DNA of 64,000 nucleotides from Posidonia oceanica. Its lineage: Eukaryota; Streptophyta; Magnoliopsida; Alismatales; Posidoniaceae. The stretch lies in assembly GCA_037176725.1 (NCBI GenBank), contig JAZBRS010000039.1:29858001-29922000 (forward strand). Reading direction: 5' to 3'. This document shows positions 44,801 to 55,199 of this stretch, in pieces; positions within the stretch are counted from its first letter, which is position 1; each line of letters opens with the position of its first letter. Both the position numbers and the translations under genes were made by a program. Below the pieces are notes generated by a model. The model was not told the DNA's origin, made no database searches, and saw nothing but the letters and a program-made list of their open reading frames with translations.

Positions 44801-47757
44801 ACGGGGCAGGAGGGCTGGAAACTTACTTCTAAGGGGCTGAGAAGCAACAGGGGGAGAAGAGGGAGCTGAGGGCGTGAAGAAATACCTGGCTCCGCGTCTG
44901 GAACGTGCTCCCGACCTCAGCAGTATCGGAGCTGGCCGGCGAAGTTCGTGCGGTGGCAGCGGCGACTGTCAGGCGCTCGCGGAGGTTGGGGCTGGCTCAG
45001 AGCGAGCTTCCGGTGCCTCCCAGACGTCCGGACGCGAGCTTCGAAGCTCGAGCAGCGATTCGGCACTTTTTGGGTTCAGCAAAGTGACTGGAGGTGGGGG
45101 GAGAGTGTTGCTGCTCGTCGGACCTGGTGGAGCCTTCCGGGAGGTAGCTAGAGGTCCGGAGAGTGATGCTGGATGATCAGGTTAGGTTTCTGGAGAGTGT
45201 GGAGGGAGTTTGCAGGTTGGGTCGGTTTCTGGTCAGAAGGAGGCTTAGGTGTTTGTTGTGGAGTCTGCAGGCTGTGGTGGATGGTTGGGTTCGAGGTCGG
45301 GTGCTCTGGAAAGGTGGAGGTTCAATGAATCTCTGGGTGGAGTTTGGAAGAAAGTTGCAGACTGGAGTGGAGGGAATTGTTGAATGGGTTGTGTTGACTT
45401 CTGTTGGTGATCAGGAGGTGTTTCAGGGTGGTTTCGGGCGGTGGAAAGGCAGTGGGATGGTGGAAGCAGGTGGCTGGTTGTTGGGTGAGATTGGGGGGAC
45501 AACTGGGAGAAGGATGAAGGCTTGGAGTGGTGCTGGTTTGTGGGAAAAAGGAGAGGAGGATTTTCTGAATTTCTGAAGAGAAAGGAGAAGGCTTCAGGTG
45601 GAGATTGCTCTGGAATGGGTGGCCTCTCTCCGGGAAGCCAAGAACTCCCTCAGACACTCTCTTCTTGCTCTCTCTTTTCTGGAATTGGAGGGTGAAGAGC
45701 GGGAAGAAGGGGGGTCGCTCAAGTGGAGAAAATTCGGGAATTCTTCTCTGGTTCTCTCTCTCTCAGGATGACGCAGAAGCCCTGAAGGAGGAAGAAGGAA
45801 GAGCGGTTTTGTTCGAGCGGAAGCACTCGAATGCCACCGCAGGAGGCTGGCTTGGGAAGGTAAGTTGCAGGAGATCGGCAGCAACGGCAGGGCTGCTGGC
45901 AGCTATGGCACAGAGTGATAGGCCGGCGAGAGGCACGGGCTAGGGGGCTGATGTGCCGAAAAGGCGGAGCGAGGGCAGAGGAAGGGCTGCAACGGGCGGC
46001 CGGCTGTGAGAGAGCGAAGACCGAAAATGGCGGGCGGTTGCAAAAGTTGCAGCAGGAGGTGCAAAAGGTGGAAGAGGAGGCACTGTGCGGAGGGAAAGGA
46101 GGAAGAAGAAGACGGCGTCGTGGGTTGGGCCGCGAATTTGAAAAAAAAGAAAAAAAATAAAAGAGAAGAAGAGGAGCGGGCTGAAGGGCCCAGTAAGGAA
46201 GAAAAGAAAATAAAAAGGAAGAAAGAAAGAAAGAGAGGGAAAAGCAAGGGAATAAAATAGGAAAAAATAAATTAAAAATAATTAAAAATACTAGAAAGGT
46301 TGTGTTGTGAGTTAGGATTTTAATTAGATTTTTTTAATGACCATTTTGGGTTGATTAATGTGTTTTGGGCTTGATTAGGGTTTTAAGGTTTTGGTTTTGT
46401 TTTTAATTAGTTTTCACTTGATTAAATGTTTGTTAAACCTTTTTTAAATTATTTTAAAAATTTTGTTTCCCTTGTTGGACACTTAGGATATTGATTAGGA
46501 TTTTTTAGGATTTATTTTCGTATTAACCAGGGTTGTTTTCAGGTTTTTAAGTTTTAGTCTTCTTAGGGTTTTTTCTTTCTTAAGTCCTTTAAATTATGCT
46601 TTGATTTTTATTTGTTGATTCTTCTTGAAGTTTTTAGTTAGATTTTTCTGGTTTGATGGGGTGTTTTTAAGTTTTTCAAATGTGTTTTTCTTTTCCTTTT
46701 TTTAATTAAGTTTTTATGTTGTTCTTCTTATGTTTACTAAGTTAAGTCTTTTGCTTCTTTAATTACTTGTTTTAGTGTTTGATTTTTAATTCTTCTTTTT
46801 AGGGTTTGTTTTTTAATTCTTCTGATGGGGTTTTTACTTTTGGTGGGTTTTGATTTCATTTTAGTTCTTTTCTTGATTTTTCCGTGTTTTCTTTTGATTT
46901 GTTTTGCATTTTTTAGCTTACATGCTTGGTTTTCCTTTTAGCTTGATTTAGTTAAGTTTAAGTTTTTAATTGCTTGTTTAATGTTTTTTAGTTGTTTTTG
47001 TTAGAACTCTGATTTGTCTCTTTTATGTTTTGGGGTTTTACAGATTTTTAGGGATTTTTATGGGTTTTTGCAAAAGAGAGAAAAGGAAAAGAGGAGGAGG
47101 AAAGAAATGGGAAAAGGAGGGAAATAGAGGGAAAAGAGATAGGTTTAAGGGAAATGATTTTTTAAAATTCAGGGAAAATGCTAAAAATAAAATAAAAATA
47201 GGAATAAGATAGAGAAGGGATAGAAGTACAAAGGGGGCCCACAGCCAAGCCAGAAAAAGGGCAAGAAGGGGATGAAAAGAGGGATGATAATCTGGAAAGA
47301 GAGAGGAGAGAGAAAACGATAATCCCGGAGAGAGAAAATGATAATTTGAGCAAATGGAAGGCTTAGGAGTCTTGGAATGGGATGAAAATTGGGGAGTGGG
47401 TAGTCTAGGGTTTGAGGAGCTGGCTCTGAAGTTTTGGTTTAGTTCCAAGGAGGTTTTGGAGGGGTTTTAAGGTGTAGAAAAAGAGGAGTTTTACTTAGGT
47501 TTTCTAGGATTCTTGGGAATGGCCTAGGTTTGAGAGTTTCTAAGTTCTTAGGTAGGTTTGCTAAGTGGGTGTTGGTGGGTTTTCCTATGGATTTTGGTCA
47601 GGTTTTGAGCTTGGGAAGAGGGGTAAAGGCTTAGGTCAAGTTGGCTGGTTTTGAAGGGTAAAGAAGAGGGTTAGGGTTTGGTTTGGTTTGAGTTTGAGTC
47701 CAGCAGTCACTAGGAGGGCTCCAAATGGTCCATGCCTGCCAGGATGGGGTGTCAACA
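41813..47757 (-). mobile_element. Solo Ogre-type LTR nested in the 3' region of the main element
   Basis: 5945 bp from TGTAGCAATCCCG to GATGGGGTGTCAACA, in opposite orientation to the host element, with a CTATC target duplication and no internal sequence. It has the full LTR anatomy, including the family block GTTAGGCACCCCCGACACGC (42147), a degenerate 30-bp minisatellite (42460-42710), the hairpin (44436-44466) and a T-rich tract (46260-47060). It must be younger than the insertion of the main element or of its progenitor template. Reading frames inside are not gene-like. Confidence 0.9.
44436..44466 (-). other. Conserved LTR hairpin (nested solo LTR copy)
   Basis: ACAGT (44436-44440) against ACTGT (44462-44466), with an inner GC-rich pairing (GCCG/CGGC). 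It is weaker than the copies at 26826 and 52058. Confidence 0.5.
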
Positions 47758-48355
47758 CTATCGTTCCAGTTGATAGGGCTGTAAACTATCGTTCCAATTG
47801 ATAGGACTGTAAACTATCGCTCCAGTTGATAGGACTGTAAACTATCGTTCCAGTTGATAGGACTGTAAACTATCCATCGCAATCATGTTATACGGCTGAT
47901 ACCCAGTAACTATCCCTCGCAAATGCCCTTTCCAGTTGATAGGACTGTAAACTATCGCTCCAGTTGATAGGTCTGTAAACTATCGTACCAGTTGATAGGA
48001 CTGTAAACTATCATTCTCTGGCATTTGCGTTATACGGCTGATACCCAGTAACTATCCCTCATGGTTTGTGCTTTCCAGTTGATAGGACTGTAAACTATCG
48101 CCTCCAGTTGATAGGTCTGTAAACTATCATTCCAGTTGATAGGACTGTAAACTATCCCGCACAACCATGTTATACGGCTGATATCCAGTAACTACCACTC
48201 ACAACTGCCTCCGGTTGATAGGACCGTAAACTATCGTTCCAGTTGATAGGTCTGTAAACTATCGTTCCAGTTGATAGGTCTGTAAACTATCGTTCCAGTT
48301 GATAGGACTGTAAACTATCACTCCCGGTTGATAGGACCGTAAACTATCTGACCGA
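47758..48355 (+). repeat. 28-bp hairpin repeat, right block
   Basis: Resumes the 28-bp array interrupted at 41812, with about 18 GATAG...CTATC units and several TACGGCTGATACCCAGTAAC variants. Confidence 0.9.
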
Positions 48356-48915
48356 TAAGCCCGACACCTTATCACCTTTTTGGCGTGGCCTTGTCCCAGG
48401 AAGGCAAAGTCCCGCATCCCCCTTGCGAAAGGAGAGTTGGCCTCTCTCCCCTCGCACCCCTCTCTTTTTTCTGCTAGCTTGCTCCCTGGGCAGGGACAAG
48501 CTGCGCCTTCTTTTTCCTTGCCTTGTCACGTAAGTCTGGCCTTCCTGCCAGGTCCTTGCGCCACATCGCGCCTTTCTTCTGGCATTTCTCTTGCATCATC
48601 TCTGCACCTTCTCAGCTAGCATTGCATACTAATTTAGCATCATCAGCATCACTTGCACTGCATCAGCATTCTAGCTGCACTAACTTTTGTACTAACGCTT
48701 GCATTGCATTCGCACTAGCATGCATTGCATACTCTGCACATCATCCATCTGCACCTGCATTTTGCATTGCGGCAACGGGCTACGATTTTTGGTGCATCCG
48801 CCGAATAAGTAGCTCACGCCCATAGCAAACCTCTGCTCCCGCCGGTCAGATGGGGTGTCTTGTCAACCCTGAGCAGCGGCCTCACTCCGCTTGACCTTGC
48901 TCAGGGAGGGGCATC
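48356..48915 (+). mobile_element. Terminal 3' untranslated region and polypurine tract of the main element
   Basis: Holds a GATAAG...CTTATC hairpin at its start, a GCATT/CAGCAT-rich stretch (48600-48770) and a 150-bp end shared with P1 (9700-9857). TCAGGGAGGGGCATC (48901-48915) is the polypurine tract, directly followed by the 3' LTR. Confidence 0.8.
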
Positions 48916-51900
48916 TGTTGACACCCCATCTTGACAGGCTCGGATCATTTGGGACCTTCTGGTGACTTCTGGATCTAAACCTAGGTCAAAACAACCCCCA
49001 ACCCTCTTCATCTCACCCTTCAAAACAAGCCTAACTTGACCTAAGCCTACACCCTCTTCCCAAGCCCAAAACCTGCCCAAAAACCATAGGAAAACCCATC
49101 AACCCCTACTTAGCAAACCTACCCAAACACCTAAAAACTTTCAGCCCAAAATCATTCCCAAAAATCCTAGAAAACTTAGGTGAAACCACCCTTTTTCTAC
49201 ACCTCAAAACTCCTCCAAAACTTGCTCAAAATCAAACCAAAGCCCGAGAACCAACACTAGAAACCCTAGGCTACACCCTCCCCAATTTTCACCCCATTTC
49301 AAAACCTTTAAGCCTTCCTTTTACCTAAATTATCCTTTTCTCTCTCTTGGATTATCCTTTTCTCTCTCCTCTCTCTCTCCTGATTATCCTCCTTCTTTTC
49401 ATCCCCTTCTCTCTCCTTTTCTTGCCTGGCTGTGGGCCCCCTTTGTGTTTCTATCTCTTCTCTACCTTATTTCTATTTTTGCCTTATTTTTAGCATTTTC
49501 CCTGACTTTTAAAAAATTATTCTCCTCCAACTCACCTCTTTCCCCTTTATTCTTCCTTTTTTTCCTTTTCTTCTCCCTTCTCTTTTCCTTTTTCTTTCTT
49601 TTGCTAAAATCCATAAAAAACCATTAAAAATCTCTAAAACTCTAAAACAAAAGGGAAGCAAACCAAAACCCTAAGAAAAATAATTAAAAATATTAAACAA
49701 ACAATTAAAAACCTAAACCCAACTAAAATTAGCTAAAATGGAAAATCAAGGAGTGTAACCTAAAAAATACAAAATAACCAAAAGAAAATGCTGTAAAATC
49801 AAGGAAAAAACTAAAATATAATCAAAACCAACCAAAAGTGAAAACCCTATCAAAATAACCTAAAAACAAACCCTAAGAAGAAGTAAAACAATTAAAAACA
49901 CCAAGACAAATAATTAATGGAAAGCTTAAACTTAACAAACCTAAGAAGAACAATTTAAGAACTTAATTAAAAAAGAAAATGAGAAGCAAATTAAAAAGAT
50001 TTTAAAACACTTAATCCATCAAGAAGAAACTTAACTAAAAAACATCAAGAAAACTTAACAAATAAAAAATCAAAAGTGTAATTCAAAAAAAGACTTAAGA
50101 AGAATCCTAAAAAGACTAAAATCAAAAGCCCAAAACTCACTCTAATTAATCTAAAAATAAACTTTAAAAAAAATCATCACTAAAATCCCAAAATACTTAA
50201 CAAGAAAAACACAATGGAAAAATAATTTAAAAGGTTTAACAAACACTTAATCAAAATGGAAAACAAATTAAAAACAAAGAAAACCCTTAAAACCCTAATC
50301 AAACCCAAAACTCCTCTAAAACCAGAATTAATCAACTAAAAACAGTCATTAAAAATTTAATCAAAATCCTAACTTACAACATAATCATTCTAATATTTTT
50401 ACTTATTTTTATTTTATTTTTACCTAATTTATTCCTCCTCTTTTTCTCCTCTCCTTCTCCCTTTCTTCCTATTCTTTTTCTTTTTTCCGCTGGGCCCAGT
50501 CTAGCCCGTCCACCTTCCTTCTTTCTTTTCCTTTTTGATTTTTTCTCCTCCGGTTCGCGGCCCCGCCTGCTTCCCTCCTTCTTCCTCTTCCTTCTTCTTC
50601 CTCTGCATTTTTTCCTTCTTCTCCCGCGAGCCTACAGCACTCCCTCTTCTTTTTTGAATTCGATTCTCCCCCTCCATCAGATCAGCACCAGTTCGCCTCA
50701 GCCTCCTCTTCTTTCAGCGGCTTTTCCGGCAGCATTAACTGCCTGTCTCCCTCGCCGCTCGTCTCCCTCAGCTGCAGTGGACGGCGCCGGTGGAATTCGA
50801 ATTCCACAGCTCGCGCCTAGCAGCTTCAAGTCCTGATAAAACCAACCATCGACTCCACCCTTCAATGCCTTTTGCCATCCGGGAGAGAGAGCTGAAGTCC
50901 AGAGAGAACTCCCAAGCAAACCTCCTGCTTCTCCCTCTGAATTCCACAGCACTTCCCCCTTCTTTTCCTCCCTGAAACCAAGCCCCTTCCAAGCCTCCAA
51001 TTCTCTTCCATTTCATCCCCCCAAGTCCACCCAGAGTCCCAGCATTCCTCCTCCATCATTTCCCGGCCTTTCCACCCCTGAAAACACTCCCAGTCCACCG
51101 AATTTCCATCCCAGAAACTAACTGCAACCCAACACCACCTCTCCTGAAATTGCCTTCACCACAGACCTCCATTCCGTCCCAAACCTTCCCCAGTCACTCG
51201 CCTGAACTCCACCTCTCCAAGCCACCCAGCCTTCAGCCTTCTCCCCCCTCACAGGCCGAACCTTCCACCACAAACAGTTACCTCCCTCTCTGACCAGAAA
51301 ATCGACCGGCTTGCAAACTCCACCCACAGCCTCCCAAAACCCAATTCAACCGCCCAGAAACGTTCACCAGACCTCCAGCAACCTTCCAGAGGGTCCTATC
51401 CGGCCTGAGGAGCAGCGGACACTCCCCCCGGTCTCCGGCTGCCTCTGTGAACCCACAATCAGCCGAATCTTCCTCCGGTCTTCGCAGCAGCCGTCCAACC
51501 ATCCGGGAAGCACCGGAAGGCTCCGTGGAAGCGATCCCAATCCTCGCGAGCAGCAGACGGCGCCCGCAGCGGCCAGACGAGCTCCACCGGCGACCTCTGA
51601 AACCACCTGCGTCGGGAGGACTTCTCAGACGCGGAGACAGGTAACTCTTTATCCCCTTAGCCTAATCTTCCTCTCCTCTTGCTTTCCCCCCCTTAGAATA
51701 GGTTTTTCTTCGCTCCTGTGCCGAGTCAGCTCCGGCCAGAGCCGTCTTCTCCGGTGAGCCTCTCCGTGCGTCCCTCCGCTCCGGTCAGCAGAACAGCGTT
51801 CCAGCAGCACCCTCCGGTCCGCACGAGTCTCAGGAACACGCTCCGGTCTTCAGATCGCCGCGTCGTCACGCCGATCGCCCGGGACGCGCTTTTGAAGCTC

Positions 51901-52057
51901 TGCAGACCTCCGATGACTTCTCCGGCTCGCTCCAGCCCGCATCGAGCTCCGCCGAACGTCGTCCGACCTCCGTCAGGACGTGGAGACGCTCCCCCGCCGG
52001 TCTGCGCAGCTTCAACACCCCCGTGCCGGCGTTCATGGACGCTGGCAGCTTGCTGCT

Positions 52058-52089
52058 ACAGTGTCCATGGCCGTCGGCCATTACACTGT
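52058..52089 (+). other. Conserved LTR hairpin (3' LTR copy)
   Basis: ACAGTGT (52058-52064) with ACACTGT (52083-52089); inner ATGGCC (52067-52072) with GGCCAT (52076-52081). It has two more inner pairs than the 5' LTR copy. Confidence 0.65.
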
Positions 52090-53831
52090 TCCTTTATTTT
52101 CCAGATATCTAAGTTTTTCGTTAAATATTGCATTTCTGGTCTGAGTTCTTGTTATTTTGCATTCCAGTCCTTTATTTGATTTAATCTGCTGATTTCTGAA
52201 CTGAAACTATATTAAATTGCATGAAATGTTTGTAGTTTTCCTTATTTGCATGCTGATCCATTTACTGTGCTTTCCTTCAGTAATAAGTTAGACTTTGGCC
52301 CTCCAGTTTTTGATTTTTGCACATTGGTCCTGCAGTAGCTTAATTTAATTTAATGCTTGAATTTTGCCATATGAAATTGCATTCCAGGTCCCTTTTGTTT
52401 TCTTCTTTTGCATTTTGGTCCTCTGTCCTGTAGAACTTAGGTTTTATTTCTTTTTTTTGCTTGTTGCATTGCATTTTTCCCCCTCTGTTTTCTGATTTTT
52501 GCATATAGGTCCCTTCTAATGCACAGTAATCATTTTAATGCATATTTAGCTTATTAAATTGCATTTTTGACCTTGCATATTTTAAAAATTGCATGTCAGT
52601 CCTCTGTTTGCCCCTTTAATGCATATTTTGCTTCAAAAATTGCATTTTTGACCCTGCATGATTTGAAAATTACACATAGGTCCTCAGCATGCTTATAAAA
52701 AACATTTAAATGCATATTTTGCTTCAAAAATTGCATTTTAGCCCCACATGTTTGAAAAATTCCATGTAGGTCCCCCATTTGCATTCCCAGACTACTTAGG
52801 ACCCTGTTTTTCTGGAAAAATTGCATTTTGAACCCTAATGATTTCAAAATTGCATCTTCAACTTGCCACATGTTTTCAAAGCTTGTCCTGATGCATACCC
52901 CTTTTGGAAAATTGCATTTGAATCCCTGTCCTTTGCAAAATTGCATTCAGACCCTTCTTTTTTCAAAATCCTTGCATAAAAGCCCTAAACTTTTCAAAAC
53001 CTTTGCATTTAGACCCCCATCTTTTCAAAAATTGCATTTGAACCCCCAACTTTCTGAAAAATCCCTCCTGAGTCTTTTCTTGCTTCCTGCATGCATTTGC
53101 ACTCATGTAGTCTTGCATTTGGCATCCTCTGCACATACTCAAGCATCATTAACTCCCATTCACAAGGGAGGACCTGTTTGCACACCCCTAGGACTCCCTG
53201 TACACTTAGTTCTGTTCTTCTCCCCTGTTCTGGCCCTTCTACCTTGAAGCTGCGATATCTTCCAATCCGGCCGTTGGATCTTCTCAAACAAGCTACCCAG
53301 ACGACCCCGACGGAGCGCTCTTCAGCATGGAGCAAGCAGATTTCAGATCCGGCTTCAGATTTCCCAGGTATGTCCTCCTGAACCCCTGCACAGCATTCAT
53401 TTGCACATCATTTGCATTGCCTGCATCGTTTTCGCTTTTTGCTTCTTCGAGCATGTAGAATAGGACTTCCTCCTCTTATCCATTGACTCCGTTCCTCGTT
53501 TCGCGTATTCCCAAGTGTTTTGTGTTGTGTTTCCACTGGATTCACCACTTATTGCGACTTTCTTTCACCTTTTTCACGATCCGATCGCACCGCGAGCTTT
53601 CGGCAGCGTGCGAGACACATCGTGGAGCGGTTTAGTGGAAAACAGTCACAAAGCAGTGGTAATCCCTCCACTTGCTTGTTCTCCCCAGTGTAGGTCTTCA
53701 CACTTACTCTGCGTGGCCCTTAAACAGTGCCTGTCCTCACACACGCACTGTTTACTTCTCCTTTCGCTTCCCTTGATCTTTTTCCCTTGCATTTGCATCT
53801 GCATGGTTTTGCCGAGGTTTTATTCCGTCTT

Positions 53832-54234
53832 TTGGCACCGTTCCGCGTGCCCGCTTTGTCTTTGGCACCATTTTGCATGCCCGCTTCGCTTTTGGCACCG
53901 TTTTGCGTGCCCGCCTCGCTTTTGGCACCGTTTTGCATGCCCGCTCTATTTTTGGCACCGTTTCGCGTGTCCGCTTTGTCTTTGGCACCGTTTTGCATGC
54001 CCGCTTCGCTTTTGGCACCGTTTTGCGTGCCCGCTTTGTTTTTGGCACCGTTTCGCGTGCCCGCTTTGTTTTTGGCACCGTTTTGCGTGCCCGCTTTGTT
54101 TTTGGCACCATTTCGCGTGCCCGCTTTGTTTTTGGCACCGTTTTGCGTGTCCGCTTTGTCTTTGGCATCGTTTTGCGTGCCCGTTTCGCTTCTGGCACTG
54201 TTTTGCGTGCCCGTCTTGCTTTCTTGCATTGTTT
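53832..54234 (+). repeat. 30-bp LTR minisatellite, 13 copies
   Basis: TGGCACCGTTTTGCGTGCCC-type units every 30 bp from 53833 to 54193. Confidence 0.9.
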
Positions 54235-54893
54235 CGCGTGTTTTACGCCGTTTTCTCTTGCATGTCGCTTGCATTGCTTGGTTTTACCGTTGTTTTGCTT
54301 TTTCGCTTGCATTTGCATATAGGGCAGTGATGCTTACTGCCTGGAGTTCTCACGAGCCCGGTTTCGCCCGGTTCGGAACACAGACAGCGCTGCTGAGCAC
54401 TTAGACAACACGTTTACTTTCTTGCATTGCATTCCACCACTTAGAGCACACCTATGAGCATTCATTCTGGCATTCATTGGCATTTAGGCATTCAAATCTG
54501 CATTTCCCTGCGTATGCGAGCGTAAGCCTAGAAAGACCAATTCTCGGGCGTGTCGGGGGTGCCTAACACCTTCCCCGCGCGTAACAGGAGTCCTTGCCCA
54601 GTCTTTTGGCCCGCAATGACCATATCGCCCTTATCCTAGGCATGAGTCATCTCATTTGCATGTATTTGCATTTGTTTTCCTTTGCATTGCTTTGCTTTGC
54701 ATTTCTTGCTTGGTTTTGCGTGTTAATTCACGCATTTCCCTCGATTTTCCTTGTCTCCCGATAATAGACATGGTGGCGACTCTGATTTGTCTTATCTTCT
54801 TCTTTTCTTCCTTTTTAAGTGTTTTCGAGTTGAGCCTTCCTCCTCGGACCATCGCCGCTAATAGTAAGCCTGATTCTGATTGGGATTACTACA

Positions 54894-54898
54894 CCCTT
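54894..54898. repeat. Target-site duplicate, right, of the main element
   Basis: CCCTT, identical to 23678-23682. Confidence 0.95.
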
Positions 54899-55199
54899 GT
54901 GGTGATACGATTGCTACACACAGCAATCAACAGAATTGCCAGATGACCCTCACAAGAGCCATGGCAGAATGTGCACTGGCAGTGTCGCAGCATAGCAGCA
55001 GCAAACCCTACCTAGGCACAAAAACACAACAGACAGCAGCCTAGCCTCACACGGCAAAGCAACAGGATACTCACCGCGAGTGCCACAACACATAAGCTCA
55101 CTCACTGGGACTAGAAGTAGAGCAGACATTCAAGACATCCCCACAATTCGACCAGGTATGACATCCAGCTTGCTTTCGATTGTGTTTCTTCCTCCACGA

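Larger units (their letters stand above)
23683..54893 (+). mobile_element. Complete-ended non-autonomous Ogre/Tat-type LTR retrotransposon
   Basis: 31,211 bp including a nested solo LTR (41813-47757), or about 25.3 kb without it, close to the size of Ogre elements. It has both LTRs, a perfect CCCTT target duplication, a primer-binding site at 29543, gag-protease, a G-patch-like segment, a linker, a partial integrase, a DUF7745-like ORF, a long repeat-rich 3' region and a polypurine tract at 48901. Reverse transcriptase and RNase H are missing: only about 1.15 kb separates the G-patch segment from integrase, and it encodes a low-complexity frame. In the first ~710 bp I count seven differences between the two LTRs, so insertion is recent. 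Confidence 0.9.
48916..54893 (+). mobile_element. 3' LTR of the main element
   Basis: 5978 bp from TGTTGACACCCC to GATTACTACA, nearly identical to the 5' LTR. It is 119 bp longer, which equals four extra 30-bp minisatellite units (13 against 9) minus one base. It is followed by the CCCTT target duplicate. Confidence 0.93.
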
